Notes under the pieces: model-generated
The model's database searches: none
Told to the model about the DNA's origin: nothing
Seen by the model: the letters and a program-made list of their open reading frames with translations, nothing else
Program-made: the position numbers and the translations under genes
Part shown: positions 7,181 to 16,371 of the stretch, piece by piece
How positions within the stretch are numbered: the first letter of the stretch is position 1
Layout: each line of letters begins with the position of its first letter
IMG/VR virus record: IMGVR_UViG_3300023116_000168
Coordinates: 1-33,659 of that record
DNA length: 33,659 bases
From: a virus
Reading direction: 5' to 3' (one strand)

Positions 7181-8025
7181 TAGTTTTTCTCCTTATCAAT
7201 GTTTACAACAGTTTCGCTTACCATATCTCGAATCAGTCCTTCAACATAATTGTGTTCAAAGTTAAATGAGTATCCTTCATTTCCATTTGGATAATCTTCA
7301 TGAGATTCTCCTTCATATTCAACAATCAAATCATCATCTATTCTACGAGCAACAATATGATAATCACCATTAATTGGTCCAGCAGAATTATTACTGATTT
7401 TAATCTGTGTATCAGTAATTTCTTTCACATAAAGTTCTTGCCAAGAACCAATTGGAGTAATATTTATAGATAAATCTCCAGGTTTCACAAGACCATCCCA
7501 AAAAGTTGGAAGATTAATTACACCATCTTCAGGAATTCTTCCTCTACAGTAAACTGCAACTTCTGGACCTTCAATACAAACATGTCTCAATCTCCATCCT
7601 TTTTTATTTGGATGAGGCATGTCAAAAGGCAAATCCTTTTTAAGTGCAAGAACATGTCTACCACAATTACTTACGACCAATCCTTGTGCCAAAACACTGC
7701 CACCCACAACTGTATTGAGTGCAACATTAAGATCACCAAGGACTCCTACACTACCAATAGTTGCCAAAGAAAATGGATTTGCTGGTGGACCATAACAAAA
7801 TGCACCAGGAATAAGTGGAGGTCCAAGTATGTCTGCATTAGTCAAAGGACCAATCATCACAGTTGCCCAAGTATTTGGGAAAATAGGAGAACCAAAAACA
7901 GATGGTCCTTCAATATAAGAACTTCCTCTAACCGCAGTAGGACCAGTTCCCATTACAGTGATGGGAAATCCTAGTCCATGTATCAAATGATGACTTGAAG
8001 AAAGAGTATCTACGTTAAATGCCAT
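7180..8025 (-). CDS. Virion appendage protein, paralogue B (281 aa)
   Basis: The N-terminal region is rich in Gly, Pro and hydrophobic residues (HGLGFPITVMGTGPTAVRGS, FGSPIFPNTWATVMIGPL). The conserved module follows: FDMPHPNKKGWRLRHVCIEG, PEVAVYCRGRI, LPTFWDGLV and INITPIGSWQELYV (about residues 134-204), matching paralogue A. An extra C-terminal acidic tail (VEYEGESHEDYPNGNEGYSF) ends in EKN. A sigma70-type promoter lies directly upstream, unusual for this otherwise late-type block. Probably a tail fibre or baseplate decoration. Confidence 0.75.
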   Translation of the reverse strand: MAFNVDTLSSSHHLIHGLGFPITVMGTGPTAVRGSSYIEGPSVFGSPIFPNTWATVMIGPLTNADILGPPLIPGAFCYGPPANPFSLATIGSVGVLGDLNVALNTVVGGSVLAQGLVVSNCGRHVLALKKDLPFDMPHPNKKGWRLRHVCIEGPEVAVYCRGRIPEDGVINLPTFWDGLVKPGDLSINITPIGSWQELYVKEITDTQIKISNNSAGPINGDYHIVARRIDDDLIVEYEGESHEDYPNGNEGYSFNFEHNYVEGLIRDMVSETVVNIDKEKN

Positions 8026-8047
8026 TTTTATGTTGCTCTACATTCTT

Positions 8048-8076
8048 AGTATAATAAAAAAGTAAAGAATAGTCAA
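8048..8076 (-). promoter_or_regulatory. Sigma70-type promoter within the structural block
   Basis: TTGACT (8076-8071) and TATACT (8053-8048) are separated by exactly 17 bp, upstream of the ATG at 8025. The TGA in the -35 is the stop codon of the 8073-8678 gene. The predicted leader is about 15-20 nt. Confidence 0.7.
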
Positions 8077-8678
8077 GCATAACCTTGATTTTTAATGTAA
8101 TCTACAATTGATAATGGATTTGCTTTATCAGGCGCAAATGAAGATGCTGAACTTAATCCCTGAATAAAATTTGATGTCATATTAAGTGCGCCATTAGCTC
8201 TCAATTTCAATGTAAATGGAGTAAAGATATCAATTCCTGCCTTTCCAACAACTTTAACATTCTGTGTTTGGATGTTTACTGCAGTATTTGAGTTTATTTC
8301 AACAACTCCTCTCGTATTATTAGTTCCGTTTGCAATCAGTTCAATGTCTTGTGCTTCCAATCTTATTTTTCCATTTGGAGATTTTAACACAATATCTCCC
8401 ATTTCAGCAAAAACCAAATAACCAAGACCATCTGGTTTCAAGTCAGTTCCACAAATAACTTGATAAGTTCCAGGACATCTATTAGTTGTCCATCCTTGCC
8501 TTACGCCATTAATATCCAAAGAACAATAATGTCTAGCATCAAATGCCTGAAGCATTACACCAGATTGAACCGTAGTTCCTAACTTGCCCTCTTCATCTAA
8601 CCAAAGATGTCCAAACTTAATCGTTCCTCTTGAACGATGTCCTGTAACTAAATTAGTCCTTTCTTCTTTCTTACTCAT
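8073..8678 (-). CDS. Virion structural protein, beta-rich (201 aa)
   Basis: The N-terminus (TGHRSRGTIKFGHLWLDEEG) is followed by a domain with GVMLQAFDARHYCSLDINGV and then regular beta repeats (GDIVLKSPNGKIRLEAQDIE, ANGTNNTRGVVEINSNTAVN, IQTQNVKVVGKAGIDIFTPF). Such GDIxLxSxNGxIxLxA repeats are typical of the triple beta-helix at the C-terminus of T4 gp5 and of VgrG needles. It lies 5 bp after gp5, so it may supply a separate spike or needle part; that is inference. It could also be another tail-fibre subunit. Confidence 0.65.
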   Translation of the reverse strand: MSKKEERTNLVTGHRSRGTIKFGHLWLDEEGKLGTTVQSGVMLQAFDARHYCSLDINGVRQGWTTNRCPGTYQVICGTDLKPDGLGYLVFAEMGDIVLKSPNGKIRLEAQDIELIANGTNNTRGVVEINSNTAVNIQTQNVKVVGKAGIDIFTPFTLKLRANGALNMTSNFIQGLSSASSFAPDKANPLSIVDYIKNQGYA

Positions 8679-8683
8679 AATTT

Positions 8684-11446
8684 TTATTGAGGTACAATGT
8701 CAAGTGATTTTTTTGATGCTTGAACTCCTACACAATCAACCACACTAATTAACGGAGTTCCTTGTGGAATTTCAGGTAATACATCGCCATCTTCATTTTC
8801 AGTAAGTCTTGTTATGTTGAATACAGGAATAATGTTTGCATTAACTCCAGTATTGGAATTTATAAAGATTTGAGGGAACTCTACAAATCCTATTCCTGGA
8901 TTGAGTATATTAACTCTAATCAATCTTCCAGTGTCATCATATACAGGTTCAAGTTCAGCACCATTTGAAGGTTCTATAACAATCTCATCACCAGGTGAGT
9001 AATTCACTCCAGTATTTTCAATGTAAACATCTCCGATGTCTAGTACAACATTGTATGTATTGTTTGGTACGAAAGCATCAGTAGTATCAATTTCTTCTTC
9101 TGAAGGGCAATAAGTTGCTAAAATTCCAGATTCCTTAACTTCAACGCTATTTACTGGTCCTCTACCAGTAATTGTTTGTAACAATGCACCATCAGATGAT
9201 CTGTAAATGTCTGCTCTTCCTCCTAATGGAGAGAAAATTAAATCTCCTTTTGATACAGGAACATTACTACATGGAGGATAAACATTGTAACCACCACAAT
9301 AAACAATTGTATCATTAGGACCAGAGAACTTTCTTCCTCCTGCTCCAGTACTGCCATCAGGTGCTGGAAGATAACCAATTCCAGAATCTACAATAATAAC
9401 CTTATCTATTCTTCTTCCGACAACAGGATTAGTATCTATACCATCGGAAAGTGTGCCATCAGGTCCTGAACCACCAAGACCTTCTGTATCATAAACAGGA
9501 TCGGTAAAATCAAATACATTTTTACCCGAAATTGGTGGCAATAATTCATTAATCAATGGATACTTTGGATTGATGTCAGGTTTTCCGCATCCATCTTTAT
9601 CAAACGGAATAGTACTACCATCTTCTAGAACTGCAATCGCAACTGCACCAATACCATTTCCAGTTTGATCAGAAATTACTATAGTAGGAGAACTGGTAAA
9701 TTTAGGAGCATTATCATTATCAGTACCAGTTCCAGTTCCAGTACCATCAGCACCAGTTCCAGTTCCAGTACCATCAGCACCAGTTCCACCAGTTCCAGTA
9801 CCATCAGCACCAGTCCCAGTTCCACCAGTACCAGTACCAGTTCCAGAACTCAAATCAATCGCTAAAAGTTCTCCACTTGGACTGATGATTGGATTTCCAA
9901 TACCCATTACTTCATCTCTACCACCACCAATAGTTGATACTGTAGGTGGTCCAGAAAGAATAGGTCCAGAATCCAATCTCACATCACCATAAACTTGCTC
10001 CAAATTATCATTAGTATCAGTATCAGTTCCACTTTGATTGTCACTAGAAAATGATTGACCAAATTGATTCTTAAAGGAATCACTCAAACTAGATGAACCA
10101 GCTGCACCACTGGCACAAATATCACCATAAAGAGGACTCCAACAATTAACTGTTGCACAAGATGCTTCTTCTTCACAAGAGAACAACGATAAAATTCCAG
10201 TAAGTATATTGAGTGCTCCAGATATTCCTCCACCAATACCACCAATTAATCCACCAACACTTCCAAGCAATCCACTAGCAAGATCAGTAAGACCTCCAGC
10301 AGTCATTAGATTAGATGCCGTAGATAATACACCTTGTGCAGCATCCAATCCTCCAGTAACTGCACCAGCAACACCACCCAGAGTTCCAGTTAAAAAAGAA
10401 CCCATCATAGAAGATGCAGTTGAGAATAATGAATTTACTGCACCTCCTACAACATTATTCAAAAAGTTTCCAACAAATCCCTTTGCTGCTCCCATTATCT
10501 TATTGAAGGCACAAGAAAGTGCATCCAAAGCTCCATTAACAAGGTTATTACTCGTAAGACTTCTAAAATTACCTGGAATAAGGCTCAGTACTTTATCTAA
10601 AGTCTTATTCATTAAGTTGAGAGCGGCATTTCTTGCATCCGCCATTATCTCACGAACATAACCAGCAATTGCATTTTGTGCAGTTGTTACAATAGCCCTA
10701 AAGTTTTTCAGTGCATCAGATGCTCTAGAAACAAAATTACTAACCTTAGATAAATTAATAATACTCATCACCTCTTGAATGATGATCTGAATAGCACTTA
10801 ATGCGCCACTTGTTTTTCTCTTACAATTAAGAGTTTGGGGCATCATAAATTTTCTGGAACCATCATCTTTTTGTGCATGAAGCATCACAGTATCAACTCT
10901 TGCTGCTTCTCCTGCTTCCATAGCAGGTGTCTGACCTTCTGCACCACCTTCTGCCCACAAGGCATCATTTGCAGCAGGATCTGTTGGTCTATACCCAGTA
11001 GAAGCAATGTATCTTTGTGTTTCAGAAAAATCGTAAGGTTTTACTCTACTTTGAGAAACATTTGGTAGAGTTCCGATGATAATAGGTTCTCTTGCACTTA
11101 CACCATCCTTATAAACACCAATCACAAAAGTATTGTTTGCAATCGTAGGAGTGTTTACTGGTCCACCTAATCCAGATCCTCCAGTAGTAGGAAGCATTAC
11201 TTCCGCCATTACTAACTCAGAGTTTTTTATTCCTTCTCCTTCTACTAATTGAGGATCATACCCCATTATTGCAACTTTAGCACGATATCCCCATCCAGCA
11301 ACATCGTCTCTAGTATGGATTTTATGAGCATCTATAGCATCATCTTTTTGATTATCTTCCCACTCCGAACCACCAACAACCATACCATACCAAAAGTATG
11401 TCTTACTTCGACCAAGATGTTCAGAATGAAATAAATCTCCTGTCAT
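8684..11446 (-). CDS. gp5: Baseplate hub protein gp5-like (920 aa)
   Basis: The N-terminus (MTGDLFHSEHLGRSKTYFWY GMVV) and the following region (GWGYRAKVAIMGYDP, NSELVMAEVMLPTTGGSGLG, NTFVIGVYKDG, EPIIIGTLPN; residues about 50-130) match the OB-fold domain of cyanophage gp5, which sits in the baseplate hub. The T4 lysozyme domain is not visible. A long hydrophobic Gly/Ala/Leu stretch (about residues 270-420), a Gly-Thr low-complexity tract (about 532-576) and a long beta-rich C-terminus replace it. In T4 gp5 forms the membrane-piercing spike with gp27; here muramidase activity is probably supplied by the 13019-16366 protein. Confidence 0.75.
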   Translation of the reverse strand: MTGDLFHSEHLGRSKTYFWYGMVVGGSEWEDNQKDDAIDAHKIHTRDDVAGWGYRAKVAIMGYDPQLVEGEGIKNSELVMAEVMLPTTGGSGLGGPVNTPTIANNTFVIGVYKDGVSAREPIIIGTLPNVSQSRVKPYDFSETQRYIASTGYRPTDPAANDALWAEGGAEGQTPAMEAGEAARVDTVMLHAQKDDGSRKFMMPQTLNCKRKTSGALSAIQIIIQEVMSIINLSKVSNFVSRASDALKNFRAIVTTAQNAIAGYVREIMADARNAALNLMNKTLDKVLSLIPGNFRSLTSNNLVNGALDALSCAFNKIMGAAKGFVGNFLNNVVGGAVNSLFSTASSMMGSFLTGTLGGVAGAVTGGLDAAQGVLSTASNLMTAGGLTDLASGLLGSVGGLIGGIGGGISGALNILTGILSLFSCEEEASCATVNCWSPLYGDICASGAAGSSSLSDSFKNQFGQSFSSDNQSGTDTDTNDNLEQVYGDVRLDSGPILSGPPTVSTIGGGRDEVMGIGNPIISPSGELLAIDLSSGTGTGTGGTGTGADGTGTGGTGADGTGTGTGADGTGTGTGTDNDNAPKFTSSPTIVISDQTGNGIGAVAIAVLEDGSTIPFDKDGCGKPDINPKYPLINELLPPISGKNVFDFTDPVYDTEGLGGSGPDGTLSDGIDTNPVVGRRIDKVIIVDSGIGYLPAPDGSTGAGGRKFSGPNDTIVYCGGYNVYPPCSNVPVSKGDLIFSPLGGRADIYRSSDGALLQTITGRGPVNSVEVKESGILATYCPSEEEIDTTDAFVPNNTYNVVLDIGDVYIENTGVNYSPGDEIVIEPSNGAELEPVYDDTGRLIRVNILNPGIGFVEFPQIFINSNTGVNANIIPVFNITRLTENEDGDVLPEIPQGTPLISVVDCVGVQASKKSLDIVPQ
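9719..9850 (-). repeat. Low-complexity Gly-Thr repeat in gp5
   Basis: Short degenerate repeats based on accagttccagtaccatcag (plus strand) encode runs such as GTGTGTGADGTGTGTGTDND. They stay in frame and form a flexible linker at about residues 532-576 of gp5. Such tracts are prone to copy-number change. Confidence 0.8.
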
Positions 11447-11453
11447 TTTCTAA

Positions 11454-11672
11454 TTAATCTTCGTAAATTCTACACTCATCTGCTTCTGGATTCATATCAC
11501 AGTAAATTTCTAATGGATTTGGATCATGATCCTCGTCAGGATGATTTACTTGATACTGTTCCAAATCATCCAGTTCTGACTCAATGTGACGACGACGCTG
11601 TGGACTTAAGTTAGGATTATCCAGTTCGTCTTTATCGTCGTTAATGTGTTGTTGTAAAGTTCTGTCTGACAT
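11454..11672 (-). CDS. Small acidic hypothetical protein (72 aa)
   Basis: The product is very acidic and starts MSDRTLQQHINDDKDELDNP. It has a helical centre (SPQRRRHIESELDDLEQY) and a C-terminus (HPDEDHDPNPLEIYCDMNPE then ADECRIYED) that I recognise from conserved small cyanophage proteins next to hub genes. It lies 4 bp after the gp27-like gene and 7 bp before gp5, so it is expressed with them. A chaperone role in hub assembly is possible but unproven. Confidence 0.75.
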   Translation of the reverse strand: MSDRTLQQHINDDKDELDNPNLSPQRRRHIESELDDLEQYQVNHPDEDHDPNPLEIYCDMNPEADECRIYED

Positions 11673-11676
11673 AATT

Positions 11677-13017
11677 TTACTTTCGGTTAATTGTGGAATC
11701 TCTTGAAAGATGCAGAGACGTATATGTCGTGCTCGGAGTTATTCTATGTCCTAAATCCATAATCAAATAGTTTCCACTTCTATTCTTATTTATCTCATTT
11801 TTTTCAGAATCGATCTGAGGAAAATCTACAAAGATTAGATCCCCAACATGTAAACTTAAATCCATTGGAATCAAAATAGTAATCTGTGTTCCAAATAACT
11901 GATTAAATCTATCTGCTGCTTGTCTTACCAATTCATCCATATTATAATTACCATTTCCCTTTTTAACTTTAGAGAATGGTTTTTGTGCCGCCCAATTAGA
12001 TCCCTTTGGCATAGCACTGGCATCCCAAAATCTAGTAGAGTATCTTGTTGATTGTTCTTGAAGATTTAAATCAGAAGCAATTTTGTAAAATTCCTTTCCA
12101 GCATTATTAGTTTCCAATTCTTGACTCTTATAATCAAAATCATCTTGTTCCCATTGTTTCAAATAAGGATCCCATCTTCTTTGTTCTCTTTTAAAAGTAG
12201 CACCACTTAAAATTTCAGAATCGGCATTTGTTGAAATGTTTTCATAATAATTAATTACTTTAGAATCATACCCTTCAGGAACTTCATCAGTATTTGTATA
12301 AACATATTTTTTCTTTACATCTTCCTGAAATAAAAGATCTATAGATTTGTATCGATAACCACCCGTAGAATCAGTTCCTTTGAAAACTTCATAAAACAAA
12401 AATCCAGCAACAATTCCTGGATTGCCTGGAAATTCAGGACATCCTTTATTGCACAGATTAACGCAATGATGAAAAACTTTTTCAGATCCTCCAGCAAAAT
12501 TGTATGGAATTATTGTATTGTCAACTTCTACTACTTTTTGAGTTCCTAAATCTTCCTCCAATAATGTTTTAATGTGATCATGAGGAAACCCATCATACTT
12601 TCTTGTCGCTCTTTTAGAAACAAGATGATTTTCCATTGATTCCTTTGAGTAGAAATCAGAAAAATAGTTCACGTAAGTAGTTTTAGGAGAAGTAAATTGC
12701 TCTCTCTGATGTTTTCTTAATCTTAATTGATAGTCGCCAGTAATGTCTAACTCATTTCCATAAGAATCCGTAATTTTTAATTCTGTTTTTTCCCCACTCG
12801 TCAATTTATATTCATCATCTTCAGCAGTCATACCACTTGGGTTATATCCAGCATCCACAAACTTTGCAGATGCTCTCACTGTAGAATCAAATAAACTCTC
12901 ATACAAAACCAACTCTGGACATCTTGGTCCAAAGTTTTCTGTTGGTCCATAATTTGAAGTAATTTTGAATAAATCAATATTTGAATTACCTGCCTCTATG
13001 TGATATTTGACTCCCAT
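11677..13017 (-). CDS. Baseplate hub protein, gp27-like (446 aa)
   Basis: The protein has features of tail-hub proteins of the gp27 / phage tail protein D type: an N-terminal beta domain (CPELVLYESLFDSTVRASAK, TELKITDSYGNELDITGDYQ), a central mixed region, and a C-terminal beta domain (GTQITILIPMDLSLHVGDLI followed by FVDFP, SGNYLIMDLGHRI). The motif of a large beta-barrel followed by LHVGDLI...YLI...H is common to hub proteins carrying the spike. It lies directly upstream of gp5, the spike in T4, as expected for its partner. Identification rests on position and fold-like pattern, not close identity. Confidence 0.55.
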   Translation of the reverse strand: MGVKYHIEAGNSNIDLFKITSNYGPTENFGPRCPELVLYESLFDSTVRASAKFVDAGYNPSGMTAEDDEYKLTSGEKTELKITDSYGNELDITGDYQLRLRKHQREQFTSPKTTYVNYFSDFYSKESMENHLVSKRATRKYDGFPHDHIKTLLEEDLGTQKVVEVDNTIIPYNFAGGSEKVFHHCVNLCNKGCPEFPGNPGIVAGFLFYEVFKGTDSTGGYRYKSIDLLFQEDVKKKYVYTNTDEVPEGYDSKVINYYENISTNADSEILSGATFKREQRRWDPYLKQWEQDDFDYKSQELETNNAGKEFYKIASDLNLQEQSTRYSTRFWDASAMPKGSNWAAQKPFSKVKKGNGNYNMDELVRQAADRFNQLFGTQITILIPMDLSLHVGDLIFVDFPQIDSEKNEINKNRSGNYLIMDLGHRITPSTTYTSLHLSRDSTINRK

Positions 13018-13018
13018 C

Positions 13019-16000
13019 TTAAGACCTACTTGTTTGGTGTATTGGGTTCATACGACTACTCATACTATTTACCCCACCAAATTCAACAAATCCTCCCATT
13101 GAATTCTCAAGAACTGGACTCATTTGAGGTTTAGATACTGGAACTGGGACAGGAACCATTACCACCTTTGTGTTTGATTTTGGACTATTATAAGAAGCAA
13201 ATGAATTTGGAACACTCATTGAACCTTTAGGTCTAATTAATCCACCACCTTCATAAGCAACGTGAACATGATTGTGGTGATAATTTGGTTCATTTTTTCC
13301 ATGTAAAAGTTCTACAGGATTAACACCTTTCTTTCTATTGAACTCAGAAATTACATCTAAAATTGGTTGTTGTTCGTGAGTCCATGCTCCAATATCAATT
13401 GCTCTTGCACCTTGTGATTCATAATGTAAAGAATTCCTAGAGTGTCCACTTTCTCTTCCCCAAGGAGGATGTTCTGGATGTCTATGAACTTGACTAAAAT
13501 TCTCAGGAGATTTCAATTTCGTTTTAATAAATCTTCCTAACTCTCCAGCAAGTTTAGATCCTTCTCCTCTTTCATTAGAACTTGAATCTGATGTTGGTGA
13601 TGGTGTTTGTCCAGGAGGTTGTTGTTGAGGACCTGGTTTAGTTTGGGAAGATTTTTCTTCTTCCTTTCTTCTACCCAGAGCGTCATTATAAGCATTACGA
13701 ATAGATTCGGGTGTTTTTACTGGTTGACCATAATAACTTTGATTCCCTTTCGGAGAGTATGGAAAAGAAGCAAATTCGGGAGCAAGTTTATCAAGAACAT
13801 TTGTACTTAACCCTTCTGCTGCCAAAAGTTCTGGAGTAACTCCCCTATAATTAGCAAGTCTTCCAAGCATTAGTTGATCTTGAAGAGCAGGAGTAAACTT
13901 AGCATCCATAGGAACACCTTGTTTTTGAACTTCCTCTTTCAAAGTATAAGACATAAACTGATATCTACCAGTCGCATCAGAGTCATAGCTGTTTGGAGGA
14001 ATGTATTGTATTCCATTAAAAGTTCCAGTTTTTTGCATCTCTAGAACTTGAGCAACTGTCATCTCACCCCTTTCAAGTTCCGGTATTATCTTTCCACCGA
14101 AGACAGTTCCATAACTCCTTGATGTTCCCTCCGCAAAAGAAATTGCATCTAAGAGTGCTTTTTGTTCAGGTGTTCCTGGTCCACCAACAACACCCCCACC
14201 AGTTGCAGTAGATCCAGGTACTGATTCTCCAGTTGCAGAGTCTCTAGAAGCGCCAGCAGTTCCTGGTCCATAAGTAGATCCTTCACTAGAAGAAGTATTA
14301 TCAAATAATCCCAAAGGATCCCACCAAGAATTTTTAGATGCATCTTTTTTATCTTGTTCTGTTATTTTTTTCACTTTTTCATTGTTAATTTCCCTATCCA
14401 AGAAAAATGATAAAATCTGAGCAGAATTTTCAAAATCAGAGTCATTTGAAGATACTAATTTATTAACTTCACCACCTCCTTCCATAGCCACAATAGTATT
14501 CAATTTGCCCAAAGACCCAGAAATACTTTCAAAAGAATCTAGATTAGAAAATGACAGTAAATCATAAGCAATAGCCTTTGTAGTCCTTTGATCAGGTTTA
14601 TTGCCCAGAGCAATATTTAATATAGAAAACATAGAACTACCAATAATTGGCACATCCTTTATTGAATTTGCCAAATCAATAATTTTCTTTGCTCCCTCAG
14701 AAGTATAAACTTTGGATACATTTTTATTATCCTTAGCAACTTGAGAAATATCTGATAAGTGAATCTTTCTTTTTTTAATTTTACCTATGTTTTTATCATA
14801 TTCATAATCATTATCAACTTCACCACCTTCATCATATTTTAAAACCATTCCACCATTAGATTTTGCTTCAACTTTTGGTTTTTCTTGAGGATAACTTGAG
14901 GACCCAGATCCAGTAAGTTTATCATATATAAATCCACCAATCCAATCACCAAGCATACCACCAAGAACACCACCAATAGCAATACCTACAACACCTCCAA
15001 TAGCAGTTCCCAAAAATGGAACAACAGATCCCGCAGCACCTGCTAAAAATCCCCCAACCTTAGCACCAAGAGCAGTACCAATACCAGAACCAACCGCTCT
15101 TGATATTGCTCTTCCAACACTTTCACCTAGTGCAACATTTATAACAAAATCAATTAAGGCACCAAAAATTGGTATTCTTTTTGTCACTGGTCGAACAAAC
15201 TTTGCGAATACTAAAAGACCAGTTTTCTTGGTAATCTGCTCTGCTGCTTCTCCAGCGGCAGCTTTACCAAGACCAGTTGTTACTGTTGGTCTTGTTCTAA
15301 AAGGGTTTCTAATGTCTGGTCTTCCAGCAGTTCCACCACCACTACCAGTAACTCTAGGACGTTCTCTTATAGGGTTTCTAATGTCTGGTCTTCCAGCAGT
15401 TCCACCACCACTACCAGTAACTCTAGGACGTTCTCTAAAGGGGTTTCTAATGTCTGGTCTTCCAGCACCTTTACCACCAGTTGTCGTTACTTTAGGTCTC
15501 AATCCCTGTCCTGGTCTAGTTATTGGTTTCTGTCCACCACGACCACCACCTTTACATCCACCAAACCCACCACCAACAGCATTAGCCATTGAAATAATGA
15601 ATAAAATGTTCAATAATGTTTCAACTGCACTAGTAAATCCATCAAGGACTTTTACTAATCCTTCTCCACCAATAGCACCAGCAAATCCCCTAATCTTATC
15701 ATAAACTTTAAACCCAAAATCAACAAATGTTATGAACCCATCTAATATAAATCCTACTACATTAATAATGACATCCATTATTTTGCCAATAACCTTTACA
15801 AATCCAATGATTTGAGGAAGGAACTTCAAAATTGTGGGAAGTATTTTTCCTATGGTAATCCAAAATAAGAAATTAAATATTCTAGATAAAAGATTATCAA
15901 ATAATCCTTTTCCAGGTATAGGTATATTAAATTTACCTTTATTTTTCTTTTCTTCGTTTGTTTTTTCTAAAATTTCCTCTTTTTCTTTCCTTTTTGCTCT

Positions 16001-16366
16001 CTCAGAAAGTTTCCTTTGCTTCTCTGCTTGCTTCTTTCTATTCTTATACTGCTCCCCTAAAAGGTTCTCAATCTTTATAACTTTTTCTTTAATACTCAAT
16101 AAACTACCATCATCACCTTTAGTGGAAGATGATACTTCTGGTGAAGATGGAGGAGCACCAAAGTTTATTCTGTTTATTTTTGGAACTAATGCAGAAGATT
16201 TTTTATACCCTACACTATTTCCTTCTTGCTGTTTTACAATAGCATTACTATTTTTTTCCTGCTTTCTACCACTAAGCATTTTCTTAGCAGTTCCTTTCGC
16301 TGCACCCTTAGCGCCTTGAACTGCTAGTTGTCTTCCTAACCCCGAAAGTAATGCTGGTAATGCCAT
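13019..16366 (-). CDS. Tail protein with GH104-like muramidase and M15-like peptidase domains (1115 aa)
   Basis: Residues 95-150 are a charged coiled coil and 150-270 hold several hydrophobic segments. Residues 301-369 carry three 23-residue repeats (AGRPDIRNPFRERPRVTGSG), and 420-485 is glycine-zipper-like. Residues 732-900 resemble the lambda R / GH104 lytic transglycosylase: LLDAISFAEGT with candidate catalytic Glu746, ATGRYQF, FTPALQDQL and a C-terminal ASFPY...YYG. Residues 930-1040 resemble M15 D,D-peptidases: S979xH981, G986, D991 and H1033/H1035 (NSLHYESQGARAIDIG, HHNHVHVAY). The protein probably rides in the tail and opens peptidoglycan on infection. Its stop is 2 bp before the gp27-like gene. 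The family calls are from motifs only. Confidence 0.7.
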   Translation of the reverse strand: MALPALLSGLGRQLAVQGAKGAAKGTAKKMLSGRKQEKNSNAIVKQQEGNSVGYKKSSALVPKINRINFGAPPSSPEVSSSTKGDDGSLLSIKEKVIKIENLLGEQYKNRKKQAEKQRKLSERAKRKEKEEILEKTNEEKKNKGKFNIPIPGKGLFDNLLSRIFNFLFWITIGKILPTILKFLPQIIGFVKVIGKIMDVIINVVGFILDGFITFVDFGFKVYDKIRGFAGAIGGEGLVKVLDGFTSAVETLLNILFIISMANAVGGGFGGCKGGGRGGQKPITRPGQGLRPKVTTTGGKGAGRPDIRNPFRERPRVTGSGGGTAGRPDIRNPIRERPRVTGSGGGTAGRPDIRNPFRTRPTVTTGLGKAAAGEAAEQITKKTGLLVFAKFVRPVTKRIPIFGALIDFVINVALGESVGRAISRAVGSGIGTALGAKVGGFLAGAAGSVVPFLGTAIGGVVGIAIGGVLGGMLGDWIGGFIYDKLTGSGSSSYPQEKPKVEAKSNGGMVLKYDEGGEVDNDYEYDKNIGKIKKRKIHLSDISQVAKDNKNVSKVYTSEGAKKIIDLANSIKDVPIIGSSMFSILNIALGNKPDQRTTKAIAYDLLSFSNLDSFESISGSLGKLNTIVAMEGGGEVNKLVSSNDSDFENSAQILSFFLDREINNEKVKKITEQDKKDASKNSWWDPLGLFDNTSSSEGSTYGPGTAGASRDSATGESVPGSTATGGGVVGGPGTPEQKALLDAISFAEGTSRSYGTVFGGKIIPELERGEMTVAQVLEMQKTGTFNGIQYIPPNSYDSDATGRYQFMSYTLKEEVQKQGVPMDAKFTPALQDQLMLGRLANYRGVTPELLAAEGLSTNVLDKLAPEFASFPYSPKGNQSYYGQPVKTPESIRNAYNDALGRRKEEEKSSQTKPGPQQQPPGQTPSPTSDSSSNERGEGSKLAGELGRFIKTKLKSPENFSQVHRHPEHPPWGRESGHSRNSLHYESQGARAIDIGAWTHEQQPILDVISEFNRKKGVNPVELLHGKNEPNYHHNHVHVAYEGGGLIRPKGSMSVPNSFASYNSPKSNTKVVMVPVPVPVSKPQMSPVLENSMGGFVEFGGVNSMSSRMNPIHQTSRS
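15260..15466 (-). repeat. Three in-frame 69-bp tandem repeats
   Basis: Three copies of a 69-bp unit encode AGRPDIRNP(F/I)RERPRVTGSG plus GGT at residues 301-369 of the dual-hydrolase protein. Copies one and two are nearly identical at DNA level and the third has diverged, which suggests recent expansion. Confidence 0.8.
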
Positions 16367-16371
16367 CTATC

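Noticed and set aside
8680-8703. TTGACA on the minus strand near the end of gp5
   Set aside because: At 17 bp the next hexamer is TTATGA, a poor -10, so no promoter was called.
15228-15704. Plus-strand open frame rich in Pro, Val and Leu repeats
   Set aside because: It is the complement of the Gly/Arg repeat region of the tail protein; its repeats only mirror the real ones.
15834-16319. Plus-strand open frame of 161 codons inside the dual-hydrolase gene
   Set aside because: It lies fully antisense to a well-supported tail gene, has low-complexity Phe/Ser/Pro content typical of complement reading, and no ribosome-binding site.
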